Positions 6,844 to 14,828 of a stretch of 64,000 bases of DNA are shown here, one piece after another. The DNA is from Bacteroidota bacterium (lineage in GTDB: Bacteria > Bacteroidota > Bacteroidia > Cytophagales > Cyclobacteriaceae), in the NCBI GenBank assembly GCA_024280115.1, contig JAJRQT010000087.1, forward strand, positions 1-64,000. The letters run 5' to 3'. How positions within the stretch are numbered: position 1 is the stretch's first letter; every line of letters starts with the position of its first letter. Under the pieces are notes generated by a model. That model was not told the origin of the DNA. It worked only from the letters and a program-made list of their open reading frames with translations, and did no database searches. The position numbers and the translations under genes were made by a program.

Positions 6844-9834
6844 CTACTTCCATAAACTCATGGTTTTTATGCTTACCGGCCCCAACAATCCAGACTCAAT
6901 CAACGGAACCTGTGCCCATGGAACACGGGTTTGATCACCGGGTAATATTCCCTTTGTTGCAATGATAGTTCGAGAAATATTCGAATTGGTATAATTCCCG
7001 CCAGTAATTGCATCTCCTGTTAACCGGTTCGACCATGTATTTGCAACTTCGATGACCAGCTTATTTTCCCCCGATATTATGATTTCTGTGACATCAAAAG
7101 TATAGGGTAAGGTCCACGCTATTCCCAGAGGTTTGTCATTCAGCCAAACTTCACCAACTTTTGATAAATCACCGAGGTCCAAATAAATTTTCTGGTTATC
7201 ATGTGTATTCGCTTTTATATCATATTGAAAACTTTTTTTATAAGCGGCAGTACCCGAAAAATATTTAACTCCTTCTATTTCTGAAGTTGTCCAGGAAGTT
7301 AATTCGGGCAAATCTATTTTTTCTGGGGCTCCCCAATTTTCAGGAAAAAACAATTCCCAGCCACCTTCCAAGGTTTTGGAAAGAATAGTGTTGTGTAGGA
7401 CTTTCGATTGGCCCCGGCCTTTTAATTCAATGTCGCTATCTTCCAAAAACAGAATTCCGTCTTTAGTAAACGCTAAAAGTGGTGGGTGTTGGCCATCAAC
7501 GGTAATTTGAGAATAATGTCGTTGAGGATCTCTTTTTCGCATCACAATTAATTGTGAACCATAGGGTGCCAACGTGATGGGCATGCTTATATGCTCTTCA
7601 TTCTGATTGTAAATTACGATTGGAATAATTTCACCAGAAACCGGATCCCAAATCTCCGGAACTTTGTTTTGCTGTCGAAAGCTGCATTCGCGCGAAATCC
7701 ATTCGTCTGAAGAGTTGCTGATAAAATAGAAATCGAGCTCATCTTTTTTATAATGAATAAAATCCAGGAGATATGATTCACTATCCGGATAATTGAAGTC
7801 AGGAGAAACATGCAGGCCATTCAACATATCTATCGGAGTTCTTCCCGAAATGATTTTGCCTTTTTTATCGGAGGCATCCGCCCAAAGTTTATTGATCAGG
7901 CTTCTACCATCATTTTGCGATAATGGTGAATTTCTAATTTCAGCAGTTTTATTTGGTTTTTCACCAAGGATAATGGCGCCTTTATCAATCAATTCTTTGA
8001 GCTTGATTAAAACATCCGGATTAATCGCTTCTTCGTTTTCCAAAGTCAGCAAACTGAACTCCGCTCCATTTGACAAAAGGAGCTTCCCGTTTTTTACCGT
8101 GAGGTTATTTAACAGGATGTCGGTATTTATAACTTCATAATCATAGCCTGGCCCAACACTAAAATGAGCATTTTTAGGTGTAGCAGAGTTTGGTATTTTA
8201 TCGCCGTAATACCAGAGCACATCTGCCACAAATTCTGTTTGCTGAAAAACTGATGAAAGCCGTGTTAAATAATTGATAAAGGGCTTAACTTTTGGCCACC
8301 AAACACGCTTGTCATTAAAATGAGTGCCCGCATGATATACGTACCCGGGAAATCCTGAACCTGTGATATTATGACTAAATCCATGAAATACCATGCGGTT
8401 CATCCCTTCACAAAAAGCCCGGTCTCCAAATGGCTTCATATCAAAAGGACCTTCCTGCCAATGCTGAAAAGAGGTAAATGCCTCTTCTTCAACAACTCCT
8501 TTTTCATAAATGTGTGATGCCGCCGCAACTTCCTTTACTACACGCAGTATATCAATACTGTCTTTTCCGTTACTATCCTCATAATACCTGGAATGATTTA
8601 TCCAAAATTCACCTCTTGGAATATCCAAAGCGCCAAGCGCCTTCAAAGGTTCTGCAGGGCCGTTGTAGAGCGGATATCCCGGGCCACCAGCTTCACAATT
8701 AATTTGCAACCCATAACTGTTGCAAAGTTCCTTCGCATTTTTGTATAAATTATTGATCATTAATTCCGATAACGTTTTTTTGAAATCTGATTGAATTTTT
8801 GTTGTGATTTCAGGATTAAACAATTCAGGGTTGAAAAGAGAAGGTATAAATTTTGAAATATCATATCCATTTACTTTTTTAAATTCTGATACCAGAGTCG
8901 ATGTCCAGACGAATCCGCATGCTTCATAACTTGCCAGATAGAAGCTTTTTAAAGCTGTATTTCGGAAGTCGCCTAAAACTGGCTTCAGACGATTTATAAT
9001 ATGCATTAAATGAGTTCGAACAGCAATCGAATCAAAATGATCAATCGTCAAACCTCCTGAAAGTGGACTGGGAAGCACCAACTGCTGCCCCGAATTAGAG
9101 CAGACATACCGATGAATTTCCCAATTACCGGAAGGAGCTTCCCAATTAAGAATATCTTTTTCGGCGTCAAAAAAACGACTGATATCGATTACTTTAGCAG
9201 TGTCAAGTGTGTTTTTTATTGTATTTGCGGCAAGGGCTAAAATGGCTATTTCTTCATAATATTCGGGTTTGCCATTTTCTCGATATGAAATCATTGCTTT
9301 GTCATTTCCGCCGACTATTGAGGATTTCGGGAAGTTGATTTCAGGAAATGGAACATTGATGCTTTGTGTTGTCGAATTGTCTTTGATCATCGTTTTTGAA
9401 AAGTAAAGCGATTTACTACCGTGTTTTGCCTCGATCCAGCTTCCTCCTGCATTCCAGCTACTTGCCAAATTTAAACCAACAGTCAAATCGAGTTTCCCTG
9501 CCAGATCGATTACGTATTTTATTATTTGCAATGACTCGTCACTTAAAAAAGCAGGTCCTCCAGGAATCATCGTATCTTGTTTTGGAACTCCTATTTCAAA
9601 AAAGTCAAAGCCTCCAATTCCGGCTTCTTTCATGGCCAGTAGTTCTTGCTTTGCCCTGACAGTATCAATATTTCCATTAAGGCACCACCAGTAAACTTTT
9701 GGTTTTGCGCTTACTCCAGGATTTAAGAAACCCGCTTTTATTGTTTCATATGTATCCTGGTTTGGCTCGTTGGTTTCACACGAAAATTGAAAAAATCCTA
9801 ATGCTGCAAGAAGTATTAATACAGGTGTTTTCAT
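6844..9834 (-). CDS. GH106-like alpha-L-rhamnosidase lipoprotein
   Basis: This 996-residue exported enzyme resembles GH106, which removes alpha-L-rhamnose from plant or algal polysaccharides with inversion. A lipoprotein signal ends at Cys19 (FQFSC). The N-terminal block FLNPGVSAKPKVYWWCLNGN, followed by AGIGGFDFFE, is characteristic of the family, and large insertions follow as usual for this roughly 1,000-residue group. The C-terminal 150 residues form a galactose-binding-like beta-sandwich (LGDLSKVGEVWLNDKPLG, NKLVIEVANTWSNRL). It shares a strand with the sugar isomerase and MFS transporter upstream, suggesting deoxy-sugar release and uptake. Rhamnosidase activity is inferred from the family. 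Confidence 0.82.
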   Translation of the reverse strand: MKTPVLILLAALGFFQFSCETNEPNQDTYETIKAGFLNPGVSAKPKVYWWCLNGNIDTVRAKQELLAMKEAGIGGFDFFEIGVPKQDTMIPGGPAFLSDESLQIIKYVIDLAGKLDLTVGLNLASSWNAGGSWIEAKHGSKSLYFSKTMIKDNSTTQSINVPFPEINFPKSSIVGGNDKAMISYRENGKPEYYEEIAILALAANTIKNTLDTAKVIDISRFFDAEKDILNWEAPSGNWEIHRYVCSNSGQQLVLPSPLSGGLTIDHFDSIAVRTHLMHIINRLKPVLGDFRNTALKSFYLASYEACGFVWTSTLVSEFKKVNGYDISKFIPSLFNPELFNPEITTKIQSDFKKTLSELMINNLYKNAKELCNSYGLQINCEAGGPGYPLYNGPAEPLKALGALDIPRGEFWINHSRYYEDSNGKDSIDILRVVKEVAAASHIYEKGVVEEEAFTSFQHWQEGPFDMKPFGDRAFCEGMNRMVFHGFSHNITGSGFPGYVYHAGTHFNDKRVWWPKVKPFINYLTRLSSVFQQTEFVADVLWYYGDKIPNSATPKNAHFSVGPGYDYEVINTDILLNNLTVKNGKLLLSNGAEFSLLTLENEEAINPDVLIKLKELIDKGAIILGEKPNKTAEIRNSPLSQNDGRSLINKLWADASDKKGKIISGRTPIDMLNGLHVSPDFNYPDSESYLLDFIHYKKDELDFYFISNSSDEWISRECSFRQQNKVPEIWDPVSGEIIPIVIYNQNEEHISMPITLAPYGSQLIVMRKRDPQRHYSQITVDGQHPPLLAFTKDGILFLEDSDIELKGRGQSKVLHNTILSKTLEGGWELFFPENWGAPEKIDLPELTSWTTSEIEGVKYFSGTAAYKKSFQYDIKANTHDNQKIYLDLGDLSKVGEVWLNDKPLGIAWTLPYTFDVTEIIISGENKLVIEVANTWSNRLTGDAITGGNYTNSNISRTIIATKGILPGDQTRVPWAQVPLIESGLLGPVSIKTMSLWK

Positions 9835-9850
9835 TGTTATTGAAAAAAAA

Positions 9851-10348
9851 TTAGTGTTGTGGGAAAATTTGGTTTAATTGAAATAATGGGTAGAGTGGAT
9901 TTTTTAACCACAGAGGTAACAGAGTTTGACTACACAGAGATAACACAGAGTTAATATCCCTGCCCTCCGGCAGGCGGGCATTTACCACACGTTTAATTCC
10001 ACTTTTTAATTGCAAGACATTAAAATTGATTAATAATCCCAATCTGCTTTTTGCCAGTTTAAGATATGTTAGTGTTTGCGCCAAATGAATGTCGTTAAGT
10101 GCATCTACTGATTTAATTTCTACAATGATGCTTTTTTCAACAAAGAAATCAGCACGATATCCACATTCGAGTTTTACTTCTTCATATACCAATGGCAATG
10201 GTTTTTCTTTTTCAGCAAGTAACCCGCTTTTTACCATTTCATAATACAGGCAGGCCGTGTAGGCAGATTCCAGCAATCCTGGGCCTAATGCTTTATGCAC
10301 ATTTATTGCGCACCCTATAATTTTTCCAGTAATATCATTTTCTTTCAT
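9851..10348 (-). CDS. GxxExxY protein (PD-(D/E)xK nuclease-like) with repeat-encoded C-terminal tail
   Basis: This 165-residue protein of the GxxExxY family carries the name-giving motif GLLESAY (Gly24, Glu27, Tyr30). It also has the PD-(D/E)xK-like core Asp67 ... Glu77-Ile-Lys79, so it has the residues of a nuclease fold; the cellular role of the family is unknown. Family members usually stop soon after the GIKRVVN strand (Asn123 here). This frame instead runs on for about 42 residues (ARLPEGRDINSVL...) through a GC-rich palindrome and an ACAGAG repeat array, so the tail is probably not ancestral. Inverted ACAGAG arrays flank the domain-coding part on both sides. It interrupts an otherwise sugar-related gene series. 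Confidence 0.8.
   Translation of the reverse strand: MKENDITGKIIGCAINVHKALGPGLLESAYTACLYYEMVKSGLLAEKEKPLPLVYEEVKLECGYRADFFVEKSIIVEIKSVDALNDIHLAQTLTYLKLAKSRLGLLINFNVLQLKSGIKRVVNARLPEGRDINSVLSLCSQTLLPLWLKNPLYPLFQLNQIFPQH
9907..9950. repeat. ACAGAG array, left arm of the GxxExxY cassette
   Basis: ACAGAG units occur four times in 44 bp, starting with ACCACAGAGGTAACAGAG (9907-9924). The first 18 bp are an imperfect inverted copy of 10381-10398. The GxxExxY reading frame passes through this array. Confidence 0.6.
9959..9974. repeat. GC-rich REP-like hairpin inside the GxxExxY reading frame
   Basis: CCTGCC-CTCC-GGCAGG forms a 6-bp perfect stem with a 4-nt loop, followed by GCGGGCA. It encodes the LPEG residues just after the conserved end of the GxxExxY domain. 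A degenerate relative may lie near 55627-55650. Confidence 0.5.
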
Positions 10349-10357
10349 ATTGTTTTT

Positions 10358-10398
10358 CTCTGTAATTCTCTGCGTAAAATCTCTGGTTTCTCTGTGGT
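10358..10398. repeat. CTCTGT array, right arm of the GxxExxY cassette
   Basis: Four CTCTG units lie between 10358 and 10398, ending in CTCTGGTTTCTCTGTGGT (10381-10398). They start 10 bp upstream of the GxxExxY ATG. This arm is inverted relative to 9907-9950. Confidence 0.6.
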
Positions 10399-10477
10399 AA
10401 ATAATTTAAGTCACAACAGCTACACCAATGTACTAATTTCAGCTTACACTCTTTACATATTCAATTGAGATTAAAAA

Positions 10478-11950
10478 TTAGTTAGAACTAATTATCACTG
10501 CTTCAATTCCCAGATAATCGGCAATTTTTTTAATCGTTTGTGCGTGATGGCCGATTCCCAAAGCAAAGTGGTGTGTTGGCCCTTCAGCAATCCAACGCTT
10601 CAGGAATGTTTTGATATCGGGCTTAAAATACCCCCTGGTATTTGTATTGCCCGTGGGAGGTATAGGCCCCTGTACGGATTGTCCTTCTGCGATCACGAAT
10701 TTGAATTTCCCTTCATAGGTAGAAGAAATGCTCAACATGGTGATGGGCCCCTCCTTAATTTTGAATTCAACACTTGCTCCACTGCCGGGCTTACCATGAT
10801 ACTTAGTCAGGCTTCTCAACACAGGTTTGCCATCGGCAATATTGAGGTGGTGCGGCCCGTCATGACCAACCAGGATAAAGCCATTTTCAAAATCGATTGG
10901 ATGAAATTCAGCAAAGCTTCCTCCAATATCCAGCCGGTCCATGATCAGCATAGCGATGGCTGTTTTCAAATCTGATTCACCACACATCGGGAAACCGGTG
11001 GCAGTGAGCAGCGAATTGCCGACAATGAGGTTGGTAACCACTTTTCTCAATATAGAATCCTCCGACGATTCATAATAATATGCCAATCCATCGAGGTTTT
11101 TTTCTTTGATAAACCTATTTAATGCAATAGCAACCCAGGCAGCAGTTTGCAAATCCTCATCTGTGAGTTTACGTGTTATAGGATCTGAAACAGGCGTGGG
11201 AGTCTCAAAAAAACTCAAAATTTCCTTTTCTTTTTCATGGATTTCAGCTGCTTTTATTTGCTCATAATGCTTCAGTATATCTTCGGCCTCTGTCTGAACA
11301 ATGTGGCATCCGAATGCGGCAGTAAACATGGTGTGATCGGTGTGCATATCGAGCATGGCCTCAATAGGATGCCCGAAATGGCCGATACGCGCATATTTAA
11401 GATCGTGGAGCACTTTGGCGATTTGGCAGTATTTTTCTATCTCGGCATCTGCTTCAGGATCGTTCTCCAGGGTACCGATGATCACCTCCGGAACTTCTTT
11501 TCCCATGCGAATGGCCACACCCGCAAATTCGGGGACTGAGCAAAAATCATCATTACAAAGCTGCATATAAGTGGTTGCTTTTCCATAGTCGAGCGCTTTC
11601 AGTGGTTGTAATGCAACCATGACTATTGGAATGTCAATGTTCCGGATAATGGTTCCAAAAGTCACGGAAGTGGCATAAGTAACCATGTCACAAAATATCA
11701 GGTCAAGGTTTGCTGCCTTTAATTTTGGCACCAGGCTATAGGCGCTTTCCGCATCGTCCACAAACCCAAAATCTGTGACATTGACATCATATTGATTCAC
11801 TTTTTTCACAAACAAATTTTGCTTGGCAATCAATTCCTCAAGCAATCCGTCAAATTGCTCCCAGTATTTCCAGTAGCCTACGCCGAATACACCAATATTT
11901 GCTGTAAGCGCTTTCCTTCGGGGGATTATTCTGTTATTCATATTTTTCAT
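10478..11950 (-). CDS. L-fucose/L-arabinose isomerase-family sugar isomerase
   Basis: This 490-residue cytosolic enzyme resembles the Mn-dependent L-arabinose/L-fucose isomerase superfamily, which converts aldoses to ketoses. The N-terminal Rossmann-like half (IGVFGVGYWKYWEQFDG, LDLIFCDMVTYATS) and the C-terminal barrel with SEDSILR, GFPMCGESDLKTAIAMLIMD and LVGHDGPHHL are in the expected order. The conserved Glu and His in these segments are likely metal ligands. The C-terminal HHFALGIGHH also fits the family. The MFS transporter lies 170 bp upstream on the same strand, with an 89-bp repeat element between. Together with GH106 this suggests catabolism of L-rhamnose, L-fucose or L-arabinose; which one is not decidable here. 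Confidence 0.8.
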   Translation of the reverse strand: MKNMNNRIIPRRKALTANIGVFGVGYWKYWEQFDGLLEELIAKQNLFVKKVNQYDVNVTDFGFVDDAESAYSLVPKLKAANLDLIFCDMVTYATSVTFGTIIRNIDIPIVMVALQPLKALDYGKATTYMQLCNDDFCSVPEFAGVAIRMGKEVPEVIIGTLENDPEADAEIEKYCQIAKVLHDLKYARIGHFGHPIEAMLDMHTDHTMFTAAFGCHIVQTEAEDILKHYEQIKAAEIHEKEKEILSFFETPTPVSDPITRKLTDEDLQTAAWVAIALNRFIKEKNLDGLAYYYESSEDSILRKVVTNLIVGNSLLTATGFPMCGESDLKTAIAMLIMDRLDIGGSFAEFHPIDFENGFILVGHDGPHHLNIADGKPVLRSLTKYHGKPGSGASVEFKIKEGPITMLSISSTYEGKFKFVIAEGQSVQGPIPPTGNTNTRGYFKPDIKTFLKRWIAEGPTHHFALGIGHHAQTIKKIADYLGIEAVIISSN

Positions 11951-11960
11951 TTTTAATACT

Positions 11961-12140
11961 ATAATGATAGAATGCTATAATGATTTAATGAATTAATAAA
12001 ATGTAATACAATGTCGTTTAGTTAAGAAATTTATTGTATTACCTCTCCCTTCACCCTCTCCAGAGAGGGATAATAGGAGCTTAACTAAACGACATTGAAA
12101 TGAAATATCGCATTATCTCATTACCACATTATCTCATTCT
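11961..12140. repeat. Inverted 8-bp-phased AATG arrays around an 89-bp element
   Basis: Left arm 11961-11992 is four 8-mers of the form NNAATGNN (ATAATGAT, AGAATGCT, ATAATGAT, TTAATGAA). Right arm 12109-12140 is four inverted 8-mers (CGCATTAT, CTCATTAC, CACATTAT, CTCATTCT). Between them lies the 89-bp element at 12009-12097. The right arm supplies the last codons and stop of the MFS transporter gene. Confidence 0.6.
12009..12097. mobile_element. 89-bp MITE-like element, copy 1
   Basis: The ends are an 18-bp perfect inverted repeat: CAATGTCGTTTAGTTAAG at 12009-12026 and its complement at 12080-12097. The core holds a smaller hairpin (CCCTCTC ... GAGAGGG). A second copy of identical length is at 19670-19758. 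No coding capacity. No clear target-site duplication is visible. Confidence 0.7.
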
Positions 12141-13389
12141 TAAATTTAATCTCCTTTATTTTCGGTATCATAATCAACAGGACTACAAATCCGATTGGGT
12201 ACATAATTCCGGATATAATCCACATGGGCAAATAGGAGTAGTTTTCTACTACTTTTCCAATCAATGGATTTATTATCAAACCTGCCACAGCCCCTGCGGT
12301 GCCCGCCATGCCGACTACTGTAGATGTGGCGCCTTTCCCAAATATTTCACTCGTAATGGTAATGTAATTTGTAATCCAGAACCCATGGGCGAACATGAAA
12401 AGCGAAATAAAGAAAATAGCCAGTCCGACTGTGGAGGCAACGGTTGTCAACGCAGTGAGCATGGTTACCGCAGCAGCAATACCCATAATTATTTTTCTTG
12501 CCTTGTTTACCGATAGGCCAGAATTTATAAGTTTATCGGAAGCCCAACCACCGATCATATTGGATATGCCCAATGCTAAAAACGGAATCCAGAACAGGTC
12601 TCCTATTTGCTCAAATGATACTCCACGTTCTTCGCTGAGGTATTTTGGTATCCAGAACATGATAAAATAAAATACCGGATCGAGTAGAAAACGAATGGAG
12701 ATCAGTCCCCAGGCCTCCTTTGCTTTCAATATTGCTTTGAATGGAATCGCTTTTTTTATAATGCCATTGTCCTTCTTTTCTTCTAAAATGAGAGATCGTT
12801 CCTTGACGGTAATTAATGTTGAATTTTGCGGTTTTCTAAAGAAAAGCAACCAAATTAATACCCAGATACCACCAATGAGACCTGTGGCTATAAATGTGCC
12901 CCGCCATCCGAACATCGTAGTCATATAAACTGTGAGGGGAGGGGCGATTACCGCACCGAGGGCAGCACCTCCAATGGCGATACCCATAGCAAGTCCCCGT
13001 TCCTTTTGCGGAAACCATTCTGTCACGCCTTTGGCAGCACCGGGGAAGGCGCCTCCTTCACCAAGGCCTAGGAAAAAACGGGCAGCGCCAAGTTGCCCTA
13101 CGTTTTGTACCAAACCATGCATGGCACTGGAAAGCGACCATAGGCCTACAGAAACAGCCAATCCTACACGGGTTCCGAATTTATCGATCAGCCATCCTCC
13201 AAGAGTAAACATGATCGCATAGCTGAGTAGAAAAGCCGTATTGATCCAACCGTATTCCACATCGGTCATGTGAAATTCATCTTTTATTTTGATGATGGCC
13301 AGGGACAATACCTGGCGATCAAGAAAACTAAGGCCGGTTGCTATAAAGAGCAGTGAAACAATGATCCATCTAAGGTTCTTTATTTTCAT
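12121..13389 (-). CDS. MFS transporter, ACS (hexuronate/sugar acid) type
   Basis: This 422-residue inner-membrane protein has about 12 hydrophobic helices. The first loop has the MFS signature GGWLIDKFGTRVG and helix 1 reads LSFLDRQVLSLA, as in anion:cation symporters for hexuronates, galactonate or glucarate. The ATG at 13389 is chosen because the upstream extension (MSCALIYT) is non-family. It is transcribed toward the isomerase and is divergent from an AraC regulator 86 bp away, so sugar-responsive control is likely. Its last residues (NEIMW) are encoded by a repeat array, so the natural C-terminus may have been altered. The substrate is inferred only from neighbours. Confidence 0.85.
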   Translation of the reverse strand: MKIKNLRWIIVSLLFIATGLSFLDRQVLSLAIIKIKDEFHMTDVEYGWINTAFLLSYAIMFTLGGWLIDKFGTRVGLAVSVGLWSLSSAMHGLVQNVGQLGAARFFLGLGEGGAFPGAAKGVTEWFPQKERGLAMGIAIGGAALGAVIAPPLTVYMTTMFGWRGTFIATGLIGGIWVLIWLLFFRKPQNSTLITVKERSLILEEKKDNGIIKKAIPFKAILKAKEAWGLISIRFLLDPVFYFIMFWIPKYLSEERGVSFEQIGDLFWIPFLALGISNMIGGWASDKLINSGLSVNKARKIIMGIAAAVTMLTALTTVASTVGLAIFFISLFMFAHGFWITNYITITSEIFGKGATSTVVGMAGTAGAVAGLIINPLIGKVVENYSYLPMWIISGIMYPIGFVVLLIMIPKIKEIKFKNEIMW

Positions 13390-13419
13390 AGTATAAATTA
13401 AAGCACAAGACAAATTAGG

Positions 13420-13459
13420 TATTTATCTGATCCAATGTAAATTGCCACTTTGATAAATA
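13420..13459. promoter_or_regulatory. Candidate operator between AraC and MFS genes
   Basis: TATTTATC (13420-13427) and GATAAATA (13452-13459) form a perfect 8-bp inverted repeat with 24 bp between, inside the 86-bp divergent intergenic region. This is a plausible pair of half-sites for the AraC-type regulator, though the AT-rich background makes chance possible. Confidence 0.35.
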
Positions 13460-13475
13460 ACTTGCACATTTTGAT

Positions 13476-14384
13476 ATGCAACCTCTCAATACACATAGTT
13501 CCTTTAGTCAATACTTTGTCATCAGCAAGGAGGATAAGGCATGGGGAATCCACATCCTTGATTGTGGCGCTTCTATTGTATCTCGCGGCGCCAACTTTCC
13601 AGAGCGGTCACACCCGGATAAATATTATTTCAGTTGGCACAGAGGACGGGTTTTAAATGAATATCAGCTCATTTATTTATTCCGCGGGCGTGGCATCTTC
13701 GAATCTCACGAATCCGGTAGAATTAACCTGAATGAGGGATCTGTGATTTTAGTATTTCCCGGTGTTTGGCATCGTTATAAACCTTTAGTTGATGAGGAAT
13801 GGCAAACTTATTGGGTTGGTTATGATGGACCAATTGTTAAGCAGGTTATGGATAAATTGCATTTTTTGCCAAATTATCCCGTACAAGAAATCGGATACCA
13901 AAAGAAAATCATCCAGATTTTTCATCAGATTTTTGATGTTGGACAGGCAGAATTTTCCGGCTACCAGCAAGTGCTCTCCGGTGAGATTGTAAAACTTGCA
14001 GGCTGGTTGCACGCCTTAAGGCGGAAGGCTGAATTTGGAGATCACGATGCAGATGCAATCATCAGAAAAGCAAGGGTCATTATTATGAACAGTCCGGATG
14101 ATTTTTCGATAGACAAAGTGGCAGATGAATTGAATATGGGATATTCTAGTTTTAGAAAACTATTTAAGGAATATACCGGTATGGCGCCGGGGCAGTATCA
14201 AATACAACTGAAGCTGAAACGTGCCATCAATTTGCTTTATGATAAGAATAAACCAATCAAGGAAATTGCCGTGGAATCAGGCTTTAGCTCACCGTATTAT
14301 TTTTCAAGGATATTTAAAAAGAAACTTGGTTGTTCTCCGCTGTCTTTCCGAAACAGATTATTTGATCCGCTCGCAAATCCGTAA
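13476..14384 (+). CDS. AraC-family transcriptional regulator with cupin sensor domain
   Basis: This 302-residue protein has an N-terminal cupin-like ligand-binding domain (roughly residues 30-160: HPDKYYFSWHRGRVL, LIYLFRGRGIFE, VILVFPGVWHRYKP). Its C-terminal AraC/XylS double helix-turn-helix spans about residues 195-297 (FSIDKVADELNMGYSSFRKL, then IKEIAVESGFSSPYYFSRIF). It is divergent from the MFS-isomerase series and most likely activates it in response to a sugar. A TTG upstream offers no better start, and the ATG at 13476 leads directly into the cupin domain. The inducer is not known. Confidence 0.88.
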   Translation: MQPLNTHSSFSQYFVISKEDKAWGIHILDCGASIVSRGANFPERSHPDKYYFSWHRGRVLNEYQLIYLFRGRGIFESHESGRINLNEGSVILVFPGVWHRYKPLVDEEWQTYWVGYDGPIVKQVMDKLHFLPNYPVQEIGYQKKIIQIFHQIFDVGQAEFSGYQQVLSGEIVKLAGWLHALRRKAEFGDHDADAIIRKARVIIMNSPDDFSIDKVADELNMGYSSFRKLFKEYTGMAPGQYQIQLKLKRAINLLYDKNKPIKEIAVESGFSSPYYFSRIFKKKLGCSPLSFRNRLFDPLANP

Positions 14385-14405
14385 TCACCCTTTCAAATTA
14401 TACAT

Positions 14406-14729
14406 TTATCCTTTTGGATTAATATCAATTATTTTACCTGATTTTTTAGAACTTTCAGTTGGAGCACTTACTTTTTTTAACAGGTGAGGAGACACATTCC
14501 ATTTCTGCCCATGCTCAGTTACAATCGAGACCGTTTTTTTATTGTATTTAACCAAAACTCCAACTACTTCTTCACGGCCTTGGGGAGAAAAGTATACTTT
14601 CTCACCGAGACTGAATTCCAACATTTCAACGTGGGCCTTCATTGAATCCATAAATTTAAGCCTCTCTACAATTCTATGATTCAAATCAATGAGTTCATAT
14701 TCCGTTAATTTATCAATGTCTATTTTCAT
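14406..14729 (-). CDS. Small conserved protein with helical N-terminus and SH3-like C-terminus
   Basis: This 107-residue protein has no signal peptide. Residues 1-40 are helical and charged (LTEYELIDLNHRIVERLKFM). Residues 41-90 look like a small beta-barrel of KOW/SH3 type (SLGEKVYFSPQGREEVVGVL, KTVSIVTEHGQKWNVSPHLL). Similar short proteins occur widely in bacteria without a known function, to my recollection. The barrel suggests RNA, nucleic-acid or protein binding, but that is a guess. It converges with the AraC gene 22 bp away and stands alone on its strand, about 100 bp from the start of the next reverse gene. Confidence 0.7.
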   Translation of the reverse strand: MKIDIDKLTEYELIDLNHRIVERLKFMDSMKAHVEMLEFSLGEKVYFSPQGREEVVGVLVKYNKKTVSIVTEHGQKWNVSPHLLKKVSAPTESSKKSGKIIDINPKG

Positions 14730-14828
14730 TTTTTAAACATTATGTATTTCAATGATCAATCATATAAAGATATTGTCCATAGCAAATATCAATAATTATA
14801 ATTCTGATTGAAACGTTGAATTTCAAAA

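Noticed and set aside
12100-12516. 138-residue forward frame over the MFS gene
   Set aside because: It overlaps a well-supported MFS coding sequence on the other strand and starts inside an AATG repeat array.
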